Source: Adhaeribacter aerolatus
Lineage (GTDB): Bacteria > Bacteroidota > Bacteroidia > Cytophagales > Hymenobacteraceae
Direction of reading: 5' to 3'
Length of the DNA stretch: 64,000 nt
NCBI RefSeq assembly: GCF_007991635.1
Contig: NZ_BJYS01000001.1
Location: 310,001-374,000, forward strand
The notes below the pieces were generated by a model, which saw nothing but the letters and a program-made list of their open reading frames with translations, did not search any database and was not told where the DNA came from. Of this stretch, positions 6,881 through 17,600 are shown one piece after another. Positions within the stretch are counted from its first letter, which is position 1. Each line of letters opens with the position of its first letter. The position numbers and the translations under genes were made by a program.

Positions 6881-8805
6881 ATTACATTCCTGAATTCCTG
6901 AATCCGGCACTCACCAAAGCCCTGGGCTGGACCATTTTGCACTCCCTGTGGCAAAGCACCTTAATAGCGGTACTTTTAAGCATAGTCATGCTGTTGTTGC
7001 ACCGGCAAAGTTCGCATCTGCGCTACCGGGTAGCTATGGGCGCTTTATTCCTGAACTTGGCAGCAGCCCTCGTTACCTTTATTTATTATTATCAAAGCAG
7101 CCCAATTAAGGCTGGGTTAACTGCTGTTATTGTCCCGGCTACTGCCTCCTTCTCTGAGCCACCAATAGTATCCGCCGAAGCAAATGGGTTTTGGCTATTA
7201 GCGGGCGCGGCCGATTATTTTTCGGCACATTTGCCTTTGCTGGTGAGTCTTTGGTTGCTGGGTATGGCCCTGATGCTGCTGCGTTTTATAGGCGGTTTGG
7301 CTTACCTGCAACGGCTTAAATCTTACAAAACTACCCCAGTAACGGACCAATGGCAAAACCGCTTGCTCCAACTTAGCCAGGAACTGAAAATAAATAAAGC
7401 TATCCGGCTAACTGAATCGGCTTTGGTGCAGACACCGTTGGTTATCGGCTTTTTTAAACCGGTAATTTTATTGCCTTTAGGCACCATTTCGGATTTGCCA
7501 TTGGCCCAAATAGAGGCTATTCTGGCCCACGAACTGGCGCACCTCAAACGCAACGATTATTTTTTTAACCTGCTGCAATCTTTAACCGAAATAATATTTT
7601 TCTATCATCCGGCCATCTGGTGGGTTAGCGATTACGTGCGGATTGAAAGAGAAAATTGTTGCGACGATTTAGCCGTAGCCGTTTGCGGCGATTCATTGGC
7701 GTATGCCCGGGCCCTGGCTACCCTGGCCGAAAGAACCGCGGGCGCGCCCGGTTTATCGCTGGCCTTTGCCGGTAAAGATGGTTCGCTGCTGGCCCGCATT
7801 CGCCGGTTGGTGCAGCAACCCGGCACCCGCCCTTCTTTTACCGATGGTTTTGTAGCCGCTACCGCTTTATTGTTATGCCTTACTTTTCTTTCGGCAACCG
7901 CTTTGGCTAACCTAAATCCTCGGTTAAAATCAACTTTACCGGCCGCACCAGTTCATTCTGTTAACGTGCCTGTGCATCCTGTTATATCCGTTACGGCCCA
8001 ATATCCGCCAGTTGCTGTAAATTCTAAGGCCATTCCGGATACGGTACCCACCTCCAGCGATTTGGTTATTATTAAAAATAAAAGAGGTAAAGTAACCGAT
8101 GTTTTTGTAGATGGCCAACAAGTACCAAAAGACAAGCTGCCGGATTACGCTAACCGGATAGAACAAGCCCTGGAGAATCAGCAGAAAGGTAAAAGAATGA
8201 TTGCTAATGATACCGAAACCCTCCGAAAAGCTGATGCCGCGGTATCAAGGTTAAACCAGCCGGAATTAGCACCGGTAATGCCCCCACCGGCTCCACCCGT
8301 ACCCGTAAATCCAGTTATACCGCCCAAACCAGCCGCACCAATGCTACCCGTGAAACCAGTTAAACCAGCAAAGCCGGCAAAACCAGCGGTTGTGCCAAAA
8401 GCCCCTAAAGACGCGGCTGTCCCGGGCAAAGGTTTTTTCTTTGATGGCAATTTTCCGGGGGGCGATTCCGTGTTTACGCAAATAGAATTCAATCTGAATT
8501 TTGATTCTACCTTTAAAGTTTTGGAAAAGACCATGAAGGTGCAGGAAGAACAATTCCGGAAACAAGAATTGGTGCTGCAGAAACAGTTAGCCAGCCTCCA
8601 GCATAAACAACATTCTTTGCTGCAAGAAAACATGGCCAAAGAACACGCTAAACTGGCAGCCGAACACGCCAAACTTTCTAAAACCCATGGTGCCGCCATG
8701 GAAAAATTAATCTCGGATTTGAAAAAAGAAGGCCTTTACCAGGAAGGTAAAAACCGCCAGATTATTATAAACTCCGAAGGACTTTTTATTGATGGCAAAA
8801 AATAA
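6877..8805 (+). CDS. BlaR1-like M56 membrane metalloprotease
   Basis: This membrane zinc protease is the likely signal-transducing partner of the preceding repressor. The first 320 residues carry about four membrane segments (near 15-40, 47-70, 105-135 and 325-345). HELAH at residues 218-222 is the zinc/catalytic motif, and RENCCDDLAV near 255 supplies the third ligand. Beyond residue 345 lies an extracytoplasmic tail. It includes a Pro/Ala/Lys-rich stretch (about 468-511) and a coiled coil (about 545-625, rich in Gln, Lys, Leu), with no penicillin-binding domain, so the sensed signal is not obviously a beta-lactam. The frame stays open for 28 codons past its TAA stop (see findings). Family membership is secure; the sensed ligand is unknown. 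Confidence 0.88.
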   Translation: MNYIPEFLNPALTKALGWTILHSLWQSTLIAVLLSIVMLLLHRQSSHLRYRVAMGALFLNLAAALVTFIYYYQSSPIKAGLTAVIVPATASFSEPPIVSAEANGFWLLAGAADYFSAHLPLLVSLWLLGMALMLLRFIGGLAYLQRLKSYKTTPVTDQWQNRLLQLSQELKINKAIRLTESALVQTPLVIGFFKPVILLPLGTISDLPLAQIEAILAHELAHLKRNDYFFNLLQSLTEIIFFYHPAIWWVSDYVRIERENCCDDLAVAVCGDSLAYARALATLAERTAGAPGLSLAFAGKDGSLLARIRRLVQQPGTRPSFTDGFVAATALLLCLTFLSATALANLNPRLKSTLPAAPVHSVNVPVHPVISVTAQYPPVAVNSKAIPDTVPTSSDLVIIKNKRGKVTDVFVDGQQVPKDKLPDYANRIEQALENQQKGKRMIANDTETLRKADAAVSRLNQPELAPVMPPPAPPVPVNPVIPPKPAAPMLPVKPVKPAKPAKPAVVPKAPKDAAVPGKGFFFDGNFPGGDSVFTQIEFNLNFDSTFKVLEKTMKVQEEQFRKQELVLQKQLASLQHKQHSLLQENMAKEHAKLAAEHAKLSKTHGAAMEKLISDLKKEGLYQEGKNRQIIINSEGLFIDGKK

Positions 8806-8910
8806 CCAGATAAAATATACCAGAAGTTTAAGAAGCACCTCCCCGAACCGAATAAAAACACCAATCAGCGGATTGAAATAAATAACAATTAACCCGCATC
8901 AGGAGGAAAG

Positions 8911-8938
8911 AAAAGAGAGGCAACCCCTCTCTTTTTTC
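8911..8938 (+). terminator. Rho-independent terminator after blaR1
   Basis: AGAGAGG, a short loop, and CCTCTCT followed by TTTTT, about 105 bp after the annotated blaR1 stop. The remainder of 8939-9114 shows no gene. Confidence 0.75.
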
Positions 8939-9114
8939 TTTTAAACAGGATAATACGGTAATACTACTTACCCTTTCTCTAAAATTATTTACCTATAAAA
9001 TATTGCTGTTAACCTCAGCTTGCCCGCTGCTAAATGCGTTTATGAATCAAGTTGTCACTTGTTTTATTAAAAGCAACAAAAGCGTAACTTAACCAGCGAA
9101 TATTTTTTTTTTAT

Positions 9115-11265
9115 ATGTCCGGCAAAATTAATTTTTCTCCGCACCCTTGGTTTACTTATATAAAAATAGTCTTCTTGTACTGGTTAATAATTATTCCGGA
9201 ACCCGGCAAAGCGCAGGATGCCTGTATGCTGGTACCGGCGCCTTTGCCGCAGCGCGTGGAGCAGGCAACAGTTATTCTGGAAGGGAAAGTTGTTGCCCAA
9301 AAAAGCTTTTGGGATGCCGGCCACCAGAATATTTATACTGCCAATACCGTAGAAGTATATAAAATATTAAAAGGCCGGTTAGCCGCGCCGGAGCAGGTAG
9401 AAATTATTACCGAAGGTGGTACGGTCGGTGACAAAATGCACGTTTATTCGGCCACACTGGCACTAAAACCCGGCCAGCAAGGTATATTTTTTCTGGAGCC
9501 TTTGGGTTTTCCGGCTGCCAACCAGGTTTTGACCAATCTTGTTCGCTTTAGTGTATATAGTAGTTTGCAGGGCTTTATCCGGTACCAGCTACCCGGCCTC
9601 ACCGCCCGGGAGCCTTTCCGTACCTACCACAGCATTCAAAACGAATTATACCCCCTCCTGCTAGCGTTTCCAGACTTAAAACTAATAACCATAAAAGAGA
9701 ACGCTGATTTAAATAAACCTGTTATTTATCCCAATCCGGTACCCAACCGGGCTGCCCGCACCCAAGCCATACCTGCTATTTCGGGCTTTTCGCCCGATAC
9801 CATTACAGCCGGCACCGGCTCCGTATTAACCATTACCGGCCAAAACTTTGGCAGTTCCCGGGATTCCGGCTTTGTAGAGTTTAAGAATGCCAATGATGGC
9901 GGTGCTACCTACATTAAACCTTTAGCTTCTGATTATATTTCCTGGAGCGATAACCTGATTCGGGTGAAAGTACCATCTATTCCGGCGGACGACGGTACCG
10001 GCGTGGCCGGCACCGGGCAGTTTAGGGTTATGAACGGCACCGATACGCGGGCCGCCACCAGCCCGGCCGAACTCGCTATCCGGTACGCAGTATCGAACGT
10101 TTTAAAAGAAGAAAAAGCGTATCAGCCTTACCACATAGATGCCAACGGCAATGGCGGCTACACCATTCAGTTCGCCGCGAATGTACCGGAAGCTGCCCGC
10201 GCCGCTTTCCGGCGCTCCATGCAAACCTGGACCTGCTATACCAACATAAACTGGGTGGCCGATGCAGTTACTTCTACCGCTATCATCTCTGCGGAAGATA
10301 ATATTAACCTGGTACGCCTGGCCGATGCCGGCAGTTTGCCCAGCAATGTATTGGGCCGCACCGTTAGCCGCTACCAAGGCTGCCAGCTTGGTTCTAATTA
10401 TTCTTACCTGGTTAGCGAGTTCGATTTTGAGTTTAACGACCGCACCAGCTGGCAATTCGGGCCGGCTACTCCGGCCATCAACCAGTTCGATTTCGAAACT
10501 ACTACGCTGCACGAATTAGGCCATGCCCACCAGTTAGCCCACATGATTCAGCCCCGATCGGTGATGCATTACTCCATTAGCCGCACCCAGGTTACCCGCT
10601 CCCTGAGCGGCCGCAACGATGTAGAAGGCGGCAACCATGTAACCAACCGCAGCTTTCAGAATAATATTTGTAACCACACCCGCATGGTGCCGCGGGTATC
10701 GGCAGATTGTACGTTGCCGGCTAACCTGCTTTCTTTTGAAGCGGTGTTACAAACCAACGGCACGGCCTTGCTAACCTGGGTTAACCAAAACGAGAGCAAC
10801 CTGGCTTTTTACGAAATCCAGAAAAGCATCGATGCCATTGCGTGGCATGCACTGGCCCGTCAGGCCGCCAGCAGCACCAATGGCCGCAGCTATACCTTTA
10901 CCGACCCGCGCCCCGGCACCGGCTTTACGTACTACCGGCTGCGCTTGGGAAACAAAGATAACCAGTATAATTTTTCACCTTCGCGCCGGATAGGCACCGA
11001 TACCGGTTTAGCTGCCGGTCTACAGCTATTCCCTAATCCAATTCAGGAGCATAACCTGCATTTCGCGTACCAGGCCCCGGCGAATGGTAGAATTCTCATC
11101 CGGATTTATGATATTGTTGGCCGCGAGCATACCTTGCTGGTGAGGAATGTAACAGCTGGCAGTAATCCGTTTTACTTTAGCATGCCTGGCCTGAAAAGCG
11201 GGCTCTACGTGTTGCAGGTTATTCAAGAGAAAGAAGTGCACCAGGCAAGATTTATTAAACCTTAA
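9115..11265 (+). CDS. Secreted metzincin-like metalloprotease with IPT/TIG domain and T9SS sorting signal
   Basis: This 716-residue exported protein starts with a signal peptide (hydrophobic core about 14-27, ending near GKAQD). An N-terminal domain of about 170 residues follows. An IPT/TIG immunoglobulin-like domain covers about 217-325 (ISGFSPDTITAGTGSVLTITG). The protease region has the zinc motif HELGHAHQLAH at 466-476 and a Met-turn VMHYS at 483-487, the signature of matrixin-type metzincins, though the usual Gly of HExxHxxGxxH is Gln here. The final 75 residues (LFPNP, then RIYDIVGRE, and SGLYVLQV) form a type A T9SS C-terminal domain, directing secretion through the gliding/PorSS machinery. 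It is probably a surface or extracellular peptidase of unknown substrate. It stands alone. Confidence 0.82.
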   Translation: MSGKINFSPHPWFTYIKIVFLYWLIIIPEPGKAQDACMLVPAPLPQRVEQATVILEGKVVAQKSFWDAGHQNIYTANTVEVYKILKGRLAAPEQVEIITEGGTVGDKMHVYSATLALKPGQQGIFFLEPLGFPAANQVLTNLVRFSVYSSLQGFIRYQLPGLTAREPFRTYHSIQNELYPLLLAFPDLKLITIKENADLNKPVIYPNPVPNRAARTQAIPAISGFSPDTITAGTGSVLTITGQNFGSSRDSGFVEFKNANDGGATYIKPLASDYISWSDNLIRVKVPSIPADDGTGVAGTGQFRVMNGTDTRAATSPAELAIRYAVSNVLKEEKAYQPYHIDANGNGGYTIQFAANVPEAARAAFRRSMQTWTCYTNINWVADAVTSTAIISAEDNINLVRLADAGSLPSNVLGRTVSRYQGCQLGSNYSYLVSEFDFEFNDRTSWQFGPATPAINQFDFETTTLHELGHAHQLAHMIQPRSVMHYSISRTQVTRSLSGRNDVEGGNHVTNRSFQNNICNHTRMVPRVSADCTLPANLLSFEAVLQTNGTALLTWVNQNESNLAFYEIQKSIDAIAWHALARQAASSTNGRSYTFTDPRPGTGFTYYRLRLGNKDNQYNFSPSRRIGTDTGLAAGLQLFPNPIQEHNLHFAYQAPANGRILIRIYDIVGREHTLLVRNVTAGSNPFYFSMPGLKSGLYVLQVIQEKEVHQARFIKP

Positions 11266-11332
11266 ACTCCTGAAAACATGAACTTTACTAATTAATTAGA
11301 AACCAGGTAAATTATTAAAACCGGACTGGCCC

Positions 11333-11363
11333 TTTGCTTTAAAAGATAAACCCCTTACTTTCC
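11333..11363 (+). promoter_or_regulatory. Possible dgt promoter
   Basis: TTTG (11333-11336), 19 nt, then TACTTTCC (11356-11363). The -33 element and spacing fit the phylum consensus, and the -7 element has the TAnnTT core only. RNA would start about 20 nt before the ATG. Confidence 0.3.
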
Positions 11364-11387
11364 GGTTTTAAAACGAGCGTATTTCTT

Positions 11388-12758
11388 ATGAAAAGCATGC
11401 AATGGGAAAACCTGCTTTCCCGCAAACGCTACCAGGGCCAGGAGTTGGCCGATTCGGATGAGTGGGCCCGGGGCGAATACCAGCGCGATTACGACCGGAT
11501 AGTTTTTTCTTCGGCTTTCCGGCGCTTGCAAAACAAAACCCAGGTAATGCCGCTGCCCGAAAGCGATTTTGTGCATACCCGTTTAACCCATAGCCTCGAA
11601 ACCTCCTGCGTGGGTCGTTCGCTGGGCCGGCTGGCCGGTAAGCAAATTATGCAGCAATATCCGGAACTTAGTAAAACCAACCAGGTAAACGAAACTAATT
11701 TTGGCGATATGGTAGCTGCCGCCTGCCTGGCCCACGATATTGGTAACCCGCCGTTCGGGCACTCCGGCGAAGATGCCATTTCGGCTTTTTTCCAGAGCGC
11801 CGAGGCCCAAACTTTTTTAACCGAACTCACCGACGCTCAGCAAGCCGATCTCCAAAATTTTGAAGGCAACGCCTCCGGTTTCCGGATATTAACCCATACG
11901 TATCCGGCCCAGTGCAACATGGCCGGTGGCCTGCGACTAACCTATACTACGCTGGCCACTTTTACCAAATATCCCAAAGAAAGCTTACCCAAACTAAAAG
12001 GCACTGCCAATACCAGCGAAAAAAAGTACGGTTTCTTCCAGAGCGAAAAAGAATGGTTCCGGACCATTGCCGACGACCTGGGGCTAATTCCGAAAGCTAC
12101 TAACGGCGACGTATTTTACCACCGGCATCCGCTGGCCTTTCTGGTAGAGGCCGCCGACGATATTTGTTACCGTATTATTGATTTTGAAGATGGTTGCCGG
12201 CTGGGTCTTATCTCGCCGGACCAGGGTATTAATTTACTAAAAGAAATTCTGGATGAGTCGCCGGAACGGAAATCGCGTTTAACTTTTTATGACTGGCGCG
12301 AACAGCTCGGTTACCTGCGCGCCCGCATTATTGATAAGCTGATAAACGAAACAGCCGATATTTTTATTCAGAACGAAGCCGCTATCCTGAACGGCACCTA
12401 TGACAAGCCCCTGATAAGCGAAGTTTCGGTTAAAGCCGTTTTAGATAAAATTAAGACCTTATCTATAAAGGAAATTTACCGCAACCGGCCTGTACTGGAA
12501 ATTGAAGCGGCTGGTTTTGAAGTATTGGGCGGTTTGCTGGAGGTTTTTCTGAAAGCCGTTTTCGAACCAAATTCCCGTCGTCACCAGAAGCTGCTCGATT
12601 TGGTACCGGATCAATACTTAGATCTAAACCGATCTATGAGCCCCAACCCTTACGACCGCATCTTACGCATTACCGATTTTATCTCGGGTCTAACCGACCA
12701 GGCGGCCATTTCGTTGTACCGGAAAATTAAAGGAATATCGCTGCCCAAGGTATACTAA
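11388..12758 (+). CDS. dgt: Deoxyguanosinetriphosphate triphosphohydrolase (dGTPase)
   Basis: This cytoplasmic HD-domain phosphohydrolase releases triphosphate from dGTP and related dNTPs, and helps balance nucleotide pools. The N-terminus SDEWARGEYQRDYDRIVFSSAFRRLQNKTQVMP is the family signature. The HD metal site is formed by TRLTHSLE (His68), AHDIGNPPFGHSGED (His116-Asp117) and a downstream ADDICYRIIDFED helix (about 255-265). The length of 456 residues fits the Dgt family. The C-terminal SLYRKIKGISLPKVY is also typical of Bacteroidota homologues. It is single, with a strong hairpin terminator 210 bp downstream. Confidence 0.92.
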   Translation: MKSMQWENLLSRKRYQGQELADSDEWARGEYQRDYDRIVFSSAFRRLQNKTQVMPLPESDFVHTRLTHSLETSCVGRSLGRLAGKQIMQQYPELSKTNQVNETNFGDMVAAACLAHDIGNPPFGHSGEDAISAFFQSAEAQTFLTELTDAQQADLQNFEGNASGFRILTHTYPAQCNMAGGLRLTYTTLATFTKYPKESLPKLKGTANTSEKKYGFFQSEKEWFRTIADDLGLIPKATNGDVFYHRHPLAFLVEAADDICYRIIDFEDGCRLGLISPDQGINLLKEILDESPERKSRLTFYDWREQLGYLRARIIDKLINETADIFIQNEAAILNGTYDKPLISEVSVKAVLDKIKTLSIKEIYRNRPVLEIEAAGFEVLGGLLEVFLKAVFEPNSRRHQKLLDLVPDQYLDLNRSMSPNPYDRILRITDFISGLTDQAAISLYRKIKGISLPKVY

Positions 12759-12967
12759 ATTTACGTACTAGGCCCTATATATAGAATACTGATAATTAAA
12801 CCTTTAACCCTTAAAAATATTTAACAGCTTAGTTTTAATTTAAAATAAGTAAGGGGACAAAACTACTTTGATATACGAATTTCAATAAAGTACTCTATTT
12901 CAATATTTTATATACTTAAAACTTATAACCTTCCACTTACTTACAAACCTAAACAGCTACTTAAAAC

Positions 12968-13002
12968 AAAAGCTACTATCCGCCTCCGGGTAGTAGCTTT
13001 TT
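12968..13002 (+). terminator. Rho-independent terminator
   Basis: AAAGCTACTA, with inner CC/GG pairs, pairs with TAGTAGCTTTTT. It lies 210 bp downstream of dgt. The intervening 12759-12967 is AT-rich and has no ORF worth calling; a 3'-UTR-derived small RNA is possible but unsupported. From 13003 to about 13450 the sequence is very AT-rich with nothing recognised. Confidence 0.75.
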
Positions 13003-13454
13003 AATTATTTACCCAACTAAATTTAGAAATTGGGACTTACCTATTTTTACAACCCGCTGCCTTAGTACCTACATCAATCCGTCATTATCCATGAACAGCA
13101 GCTACGTCGGAGATGAATTTAATTCGTGTTTATGGAAACTGTTTAACCCGTATATTTATATTTTTTTTATAATTATTTAAATATTAATCATTTTAAAACT
13201 ATTCATTTACAGGTTCTGAAAGAGTTAATTTAAAATTCAACAACCAAAATATATTGATTTACGTATATTAATTATAAAAACAGTGGCAGTACTTGTTTTA
13301 ACAAATAATTAATTAATTTTGGGTTGAATAATTCGGGTTAAAAATTGGCAGATTTTGAATGGAAATTTTCCAAAATATAGAAGCTTATCCACATTTAACC
13401 ATAATAGTATTATTCAGAAAAAAATTTAAATTATTTTACCTAGCAAATATTGAC

Positions 13455-13490
13455 ATTGTTAACTTAATTATATATAATTGCATATATTTG
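13455..13490 (+). promoter_or_regulatory. Probable promoter of the 110-residue exported protein
   Basis: TATATTTG (13483-13490) matches the -7 consensus TAnnTTTG exactly. The best upstream element is ATTG at 13455-13458, 24 nt away, longer than the usual 19-21. RNA would start near 13497, giving a leader of about 74 nt. Confidence 0.45.
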
Positions 13491-13570
13491 GTTAAAGCTA
13501 TAATTAAGAACCGAAAAATAAACACCTGATTAGAAAATTTAAGAAAGCAACCTTACAACCTTTTACGTCC

Positions 13571-13903
13571 ATGAAAAAACTAATTACTTCCGTCTTTTTA
13601 CTTTTAGTTTTAGTTTCTGCCCAGGCTGCCGATACGCCCGAGCAAATCAGAGCTAATGCTACCAAAACTACCCGCGAGCTAGCGCAAAAGCTGGGTTTTA
13701 ACGAACAGGAGTACATCAAAGTAAAAGCTTACACCCTCGAAAAACTGATTGCTGTAAAAGAAGTGAGCCAGATGTATTCGAACGATGCAGATATGCGCAA
13801 CAAGAAATTACAGGCTATTGAAGAAGAATACCAGAAAAATGTAGTAGCTGTACTGTCGCCAAAGCAAACCGAAAGCTTTATGGCACTGGTTAAAACCAAC
13901 TAA
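13571..13903 (+). CDS. Small exported helical protein, Spy/LTxxQ-like
   Basis: This 110-residue protein has a classical signal peptide (MKKLITSVFLLLVLVSAQA, cleavage near residue 20). The mature part is almost all helix: an ATKTTRELAQKLGFNEQEYIKVKAY segment, then LQAIEEEYQKNVVAVLSPKQTESFMAL. The LSPKQ turn before a final helix resembles the LTxxQ pattern of Spy/CpxP-type periplasmic proteins common in this phylum, but the similarity is by eye. A periplasmic chaperone or stress role is therefore only a suggestion. It has its own promoter-like element and terminator, so it is transcribed alone and perhaps abundantly. Confidence 0.72.
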   Translation: MKKLITSVFLLLVLVSAQAADTPEQIRANATKTTRELAQKLGFNEQEYIKVKAYTLEKLIAVKEVSQMYSNDADMRNKKLQAIEEEYQKNVVAVLSPKQTESFMALVKTN

Positions 13904-13938
13904 TATTGTCGCCCCTTACAACACACAACAAAACGGGA

Positions 13939-13970
13939 AACCTGCCTTAACGGGCAGGTTTTTTGTTTTT
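13939..13970 (+). terminator. Rho-independent terminator
   Basis: AACCTGCC, loop TTAACG, GGCAGGTT, then TTTTGTTTTT, 35 bp after the stop of the small exported protein. The following 13971-14653 is AT-rich and holds no gene I can support; it must contain the promoter for the SusC gene. Confidence 0.9.
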
Positions 13971-14653
13971 ACACCTGTATACTTTATACGCGGCTATAAA
14001 TTATAACTGGTCGCATTAAACGCAATTACCCGGTTTAATTGGTAGTGTATTTACCCCTAATAACTACTTAAAATAACCGGGCAAACCGGTACAATATAAG
14101 ACCCGCCGGCAAAGAAAGAATAATACGAAACCAACAGTTGAAAACGTTCCCAAATTATATTTAATACTGCCGCTCCCCGCACTTTCTGATATAATATCCA
14201 ACAATACCCTTATTTTGTTAAAATATTCAGCATTACCACTGCCCTTAATACAGAACGCTAAATTTTTAGTTTCTGACCTAATTAATTATCATTGCTTGCT
14301 CAATACAGTTGCTTTACATGCTTTAACGGTTTTCAGATAAGGGTTAGCCAATGCTACTTTCTTCGATAAATAAACCTGACATTTAATTACTTAAGAAGTA
14401 AGTAAGGCCATACTTATTCCTTTGCTTTAATATTTTGACACAGAAAAAATTATGTCTTCAGGCTATATGAAATATTGGAGTATATATTAATAAAAATGAA
14501 CACCCTGCCGCTAAAGAACTAATACTCAGTCTTAAATCAGTTGCAGCAGAAACATTCACCCAGCAGAACCAATCAGGTTGGTCTTGGAAACAACTGTAAC
14601 TAAGTTTTAAACCAATTCTAGTAAACTCACAAGCTTTCTTAAACAAATAACCT

Positions 14654-17600
14654 ATGCACAAAACAAATTCTACTCGTCTAGGCAAATTCGGGTTAGCCAC
14701 CGCACTGGTCTGCCTTTATTTATCGGGGGCTGTCCAGCCTCCGGCCATGGCTGTAGCCCGCAACGTTCCTGCACCAACCACCTTACTGGCTGCTTTACCG
14801 GTTGTGGATATCCGGGGCAAAGTAACCGATGACAAAGGCGAACCTCTGCCGGGTGTTACGGTAGTGGTAAGGGGCACTTCCAACGGTACGGCTACCGGCG
14901 CCGACGGTACGTTTACCTTAAATATACCCGAAACTGCCGGCACCCTGGTATTTTCTTATATTGGATACGTTACGCGCGAAATACCCCTCACCCCGGGTCA
15001 AACCAATATTAACGTAACCTTGCAGCCCGATGCTAAAGCCCTGGAAGAAGTAGTGGTGGTTGGTTACGGTACCCAGAAAAAAGAAAACCTGACCGGCGCC
15101 GTGGCCAGCGTAAATATGGCGGAACAAACGGAAAGCCGGCCGATTACATCTGTCTCTTCCGGTCTGGCCGGCTTGGCTTCCGGTTTATCGGTGAACCAAG
15201 GCAGTGGCCGCCCGGGCGGCGATGGTGCTACCTTGCGGGTACGGGGCCAGGGCACCCTGAATAATTCGGACCCGCTGGTAATTATTGATGGGGCCGTCGG
15301 CAACATGAACCACCTGAATCCGCAGGATATTGAAAGCATTTCGGTGTTAAAAGATGCAGCCTCTGCCGCCATTTACGGTTCGCGGGCTGCCAATGGCGTA
15401 GTTTTGATTACGACCAAAAAAGGGAAAGAAGGTGAATTTAAATTAAACTACAATTCTTTCTTCTCTACGGCCAAGCCATCTAACGTGGTAAAAACGGTTT
15501 CGAACTATGCCGATTACATGGAGCTGGTAAATGAAGGTTTCTCTAACTCTGACCCCAATGCCAAGCCCATTTTTTCGCAGGGTATGATTGATACCTGGCG
15601 GACCAACGAAGGCAAAGAGCCGCTGAAATATCCGAATACCGAATGGACCGACGCAGTTTTCCAGCCCAATTTAATTCAGAACCACAATCTTTCGTTTTCG
15701 GGCGGCTCCCAGACTACCCGCTTCTTCGGGTCTGTTGGGTACCTGAATAACCCGGGCATTATTGAGAAAGCCGGTTACCAGCGCTACAGCATGCGCCTGA
15801 ACCTGGAAGCTAACCTGAAGCCCTGGCTGACAGTAGGGACCTTGCTGAACGGCATTGTGGCCAAAACCGATATTGGCACGAATATTCTGGAGGATGTATT
15901 TACTTTTGCCGGCGCCAGCACGCCCGGCCAGGTTTTAAGAGCCCCCGACGGACGATTTGGCAGTTCCAATAACCCCGAAGATGATCCGCAGGCCAATAAT
16001 GTGCTGCACCGGCTGTATAGCCAGAAAGGCGATATCAGGCAAAATAAATTAACCAGTCGTTTTTTTGGCAAGCTCCAACCGCTGAAAGGCTTATCCATTG
16101 AAGGTTCTTTTAACTATGTTTTTGACGATCAGCTACGGTACCAGCAACCGGTATTTAACGACCGCTGGAACTTCCTGACCGATGCCGTAGCCACCGCCGG
16201 TACCGGCCGGAGTTCGGTCCAGAATCAGAATAACAAAAATTACCAGTATTACATGGATGGCCTGGTGCGTTACGACAAAACGTTTCTGGAACGCTTGGCC
16301 ATGAACGTAATGGTGGGTGCCAGCCAGGAATATTACAAGGACAGCAATTTCAGCGCGAGCAAACTGGATTTAATCGACCCAACGCTGAGTGTGATTGATG
16401 CGGGCACCATGGATGCGGCTGCCGGCGGAAACGCCACCGACTGGGCCATGCGCTCTTACTTTGGCCGGCTTAACCTGGTATTGGACGATAAATATTTATT
16501 TGAAGCCAACCTCAGAAGAGACGGAACCTCCCGCTTTGCTACCGGTTCGAGCCGGTGGGGCATGTTCCCTTCTTTTTCGGCGGGCTGGCGAATCTCCGAA
16601 GAATCTTTTTACAACCTGGCCTGGATGCCTGACTTAAAGGTACGGGCGTCTTATGGCTCTTTGGGTAATAACGCCGTTGGCAATTACGAATATCAGGCGG
16701 TTTACAATGCCGCCAATTATATTCTGAACAATAATTTATTCGTAGGTTTTGCCCAAACGGCTCTCTCCAACGCGGCTTTAACCTGGGAAAGCACCTACAT
16801 TGCCAACCTGGGGTTAGACTTTGGCTTGTTTAACAATAAATTAAACGGCTCTCTGGATGTATTCGATAAAAGAACCAAGAATATTTTAATTGATTTACCG
16901 GCCCCGCTGGTAGTGGGCAATGCATCTATACCCAAACAAAATGCGGCGGAAGTACAAAACCGGGGCGTGGAGCTTAACTTGACTTACCGCGATCAGGTGG
17001 GCGATTTTAAGTACAACATTGGTGGCAACTTCAGTTTTGTAGATAATAAAGTTACCAAATACAAAGGCGACGAGCGCACCATTAACGGTTCTAACCTGAT
17101 TCAGGAAGGCTACGCTATTAACACCCAATATATTCTGGCCGTCGAACGGATTATCCAAACCGATGGCGACCTGGGCCTGGTACAGTATATGATCGACAAT
17201 GCGCCCGTAGACCCGGCAACGGGCCAGAAACGCAATCCCTTTGCGGCTTATGGTACACCTAAACTGGGTGATATCATGTATAAAGATTTAAACAATGATG
17301 GCCTCATCAACGATGCTGACCGTTACACCGTTGGCCATGGCACCGCACCGCGCATTTTCTACGGCTTTAACCTGGGCTTCGACTGGAAGAACTTCGACTT
17401 TTCGGCTTTGTTGCAGGGCGCCTCGGGGCTGCAAACCATCTGGACGGATATTTACCATACTACCGGTGTACGGTGGGGTTATCAGATAAACCAGGAAGTG
17501 GCCGATGGCCGGTGGTATACCGGCCGCACCGATGCGACTTACCCCCGCTTGCTCAATTATACCGATGCCCGCAACACCCGCGCCAGCGATTTCTGGCTAC

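Noticed and set aside
8178-8699. Long minus-strand frame opposite blaR1
   Set aside because: It is a shadow of the Pro/Lys-rich coding segment, with cysteine- and glycine-rich low-complexity translation and no promoter.
12759-12967. Small RNA between dgt and its terminator
   Set aside because: No promoter matching TTTG/TAnnTTTG was found there; only the terminator is supported.
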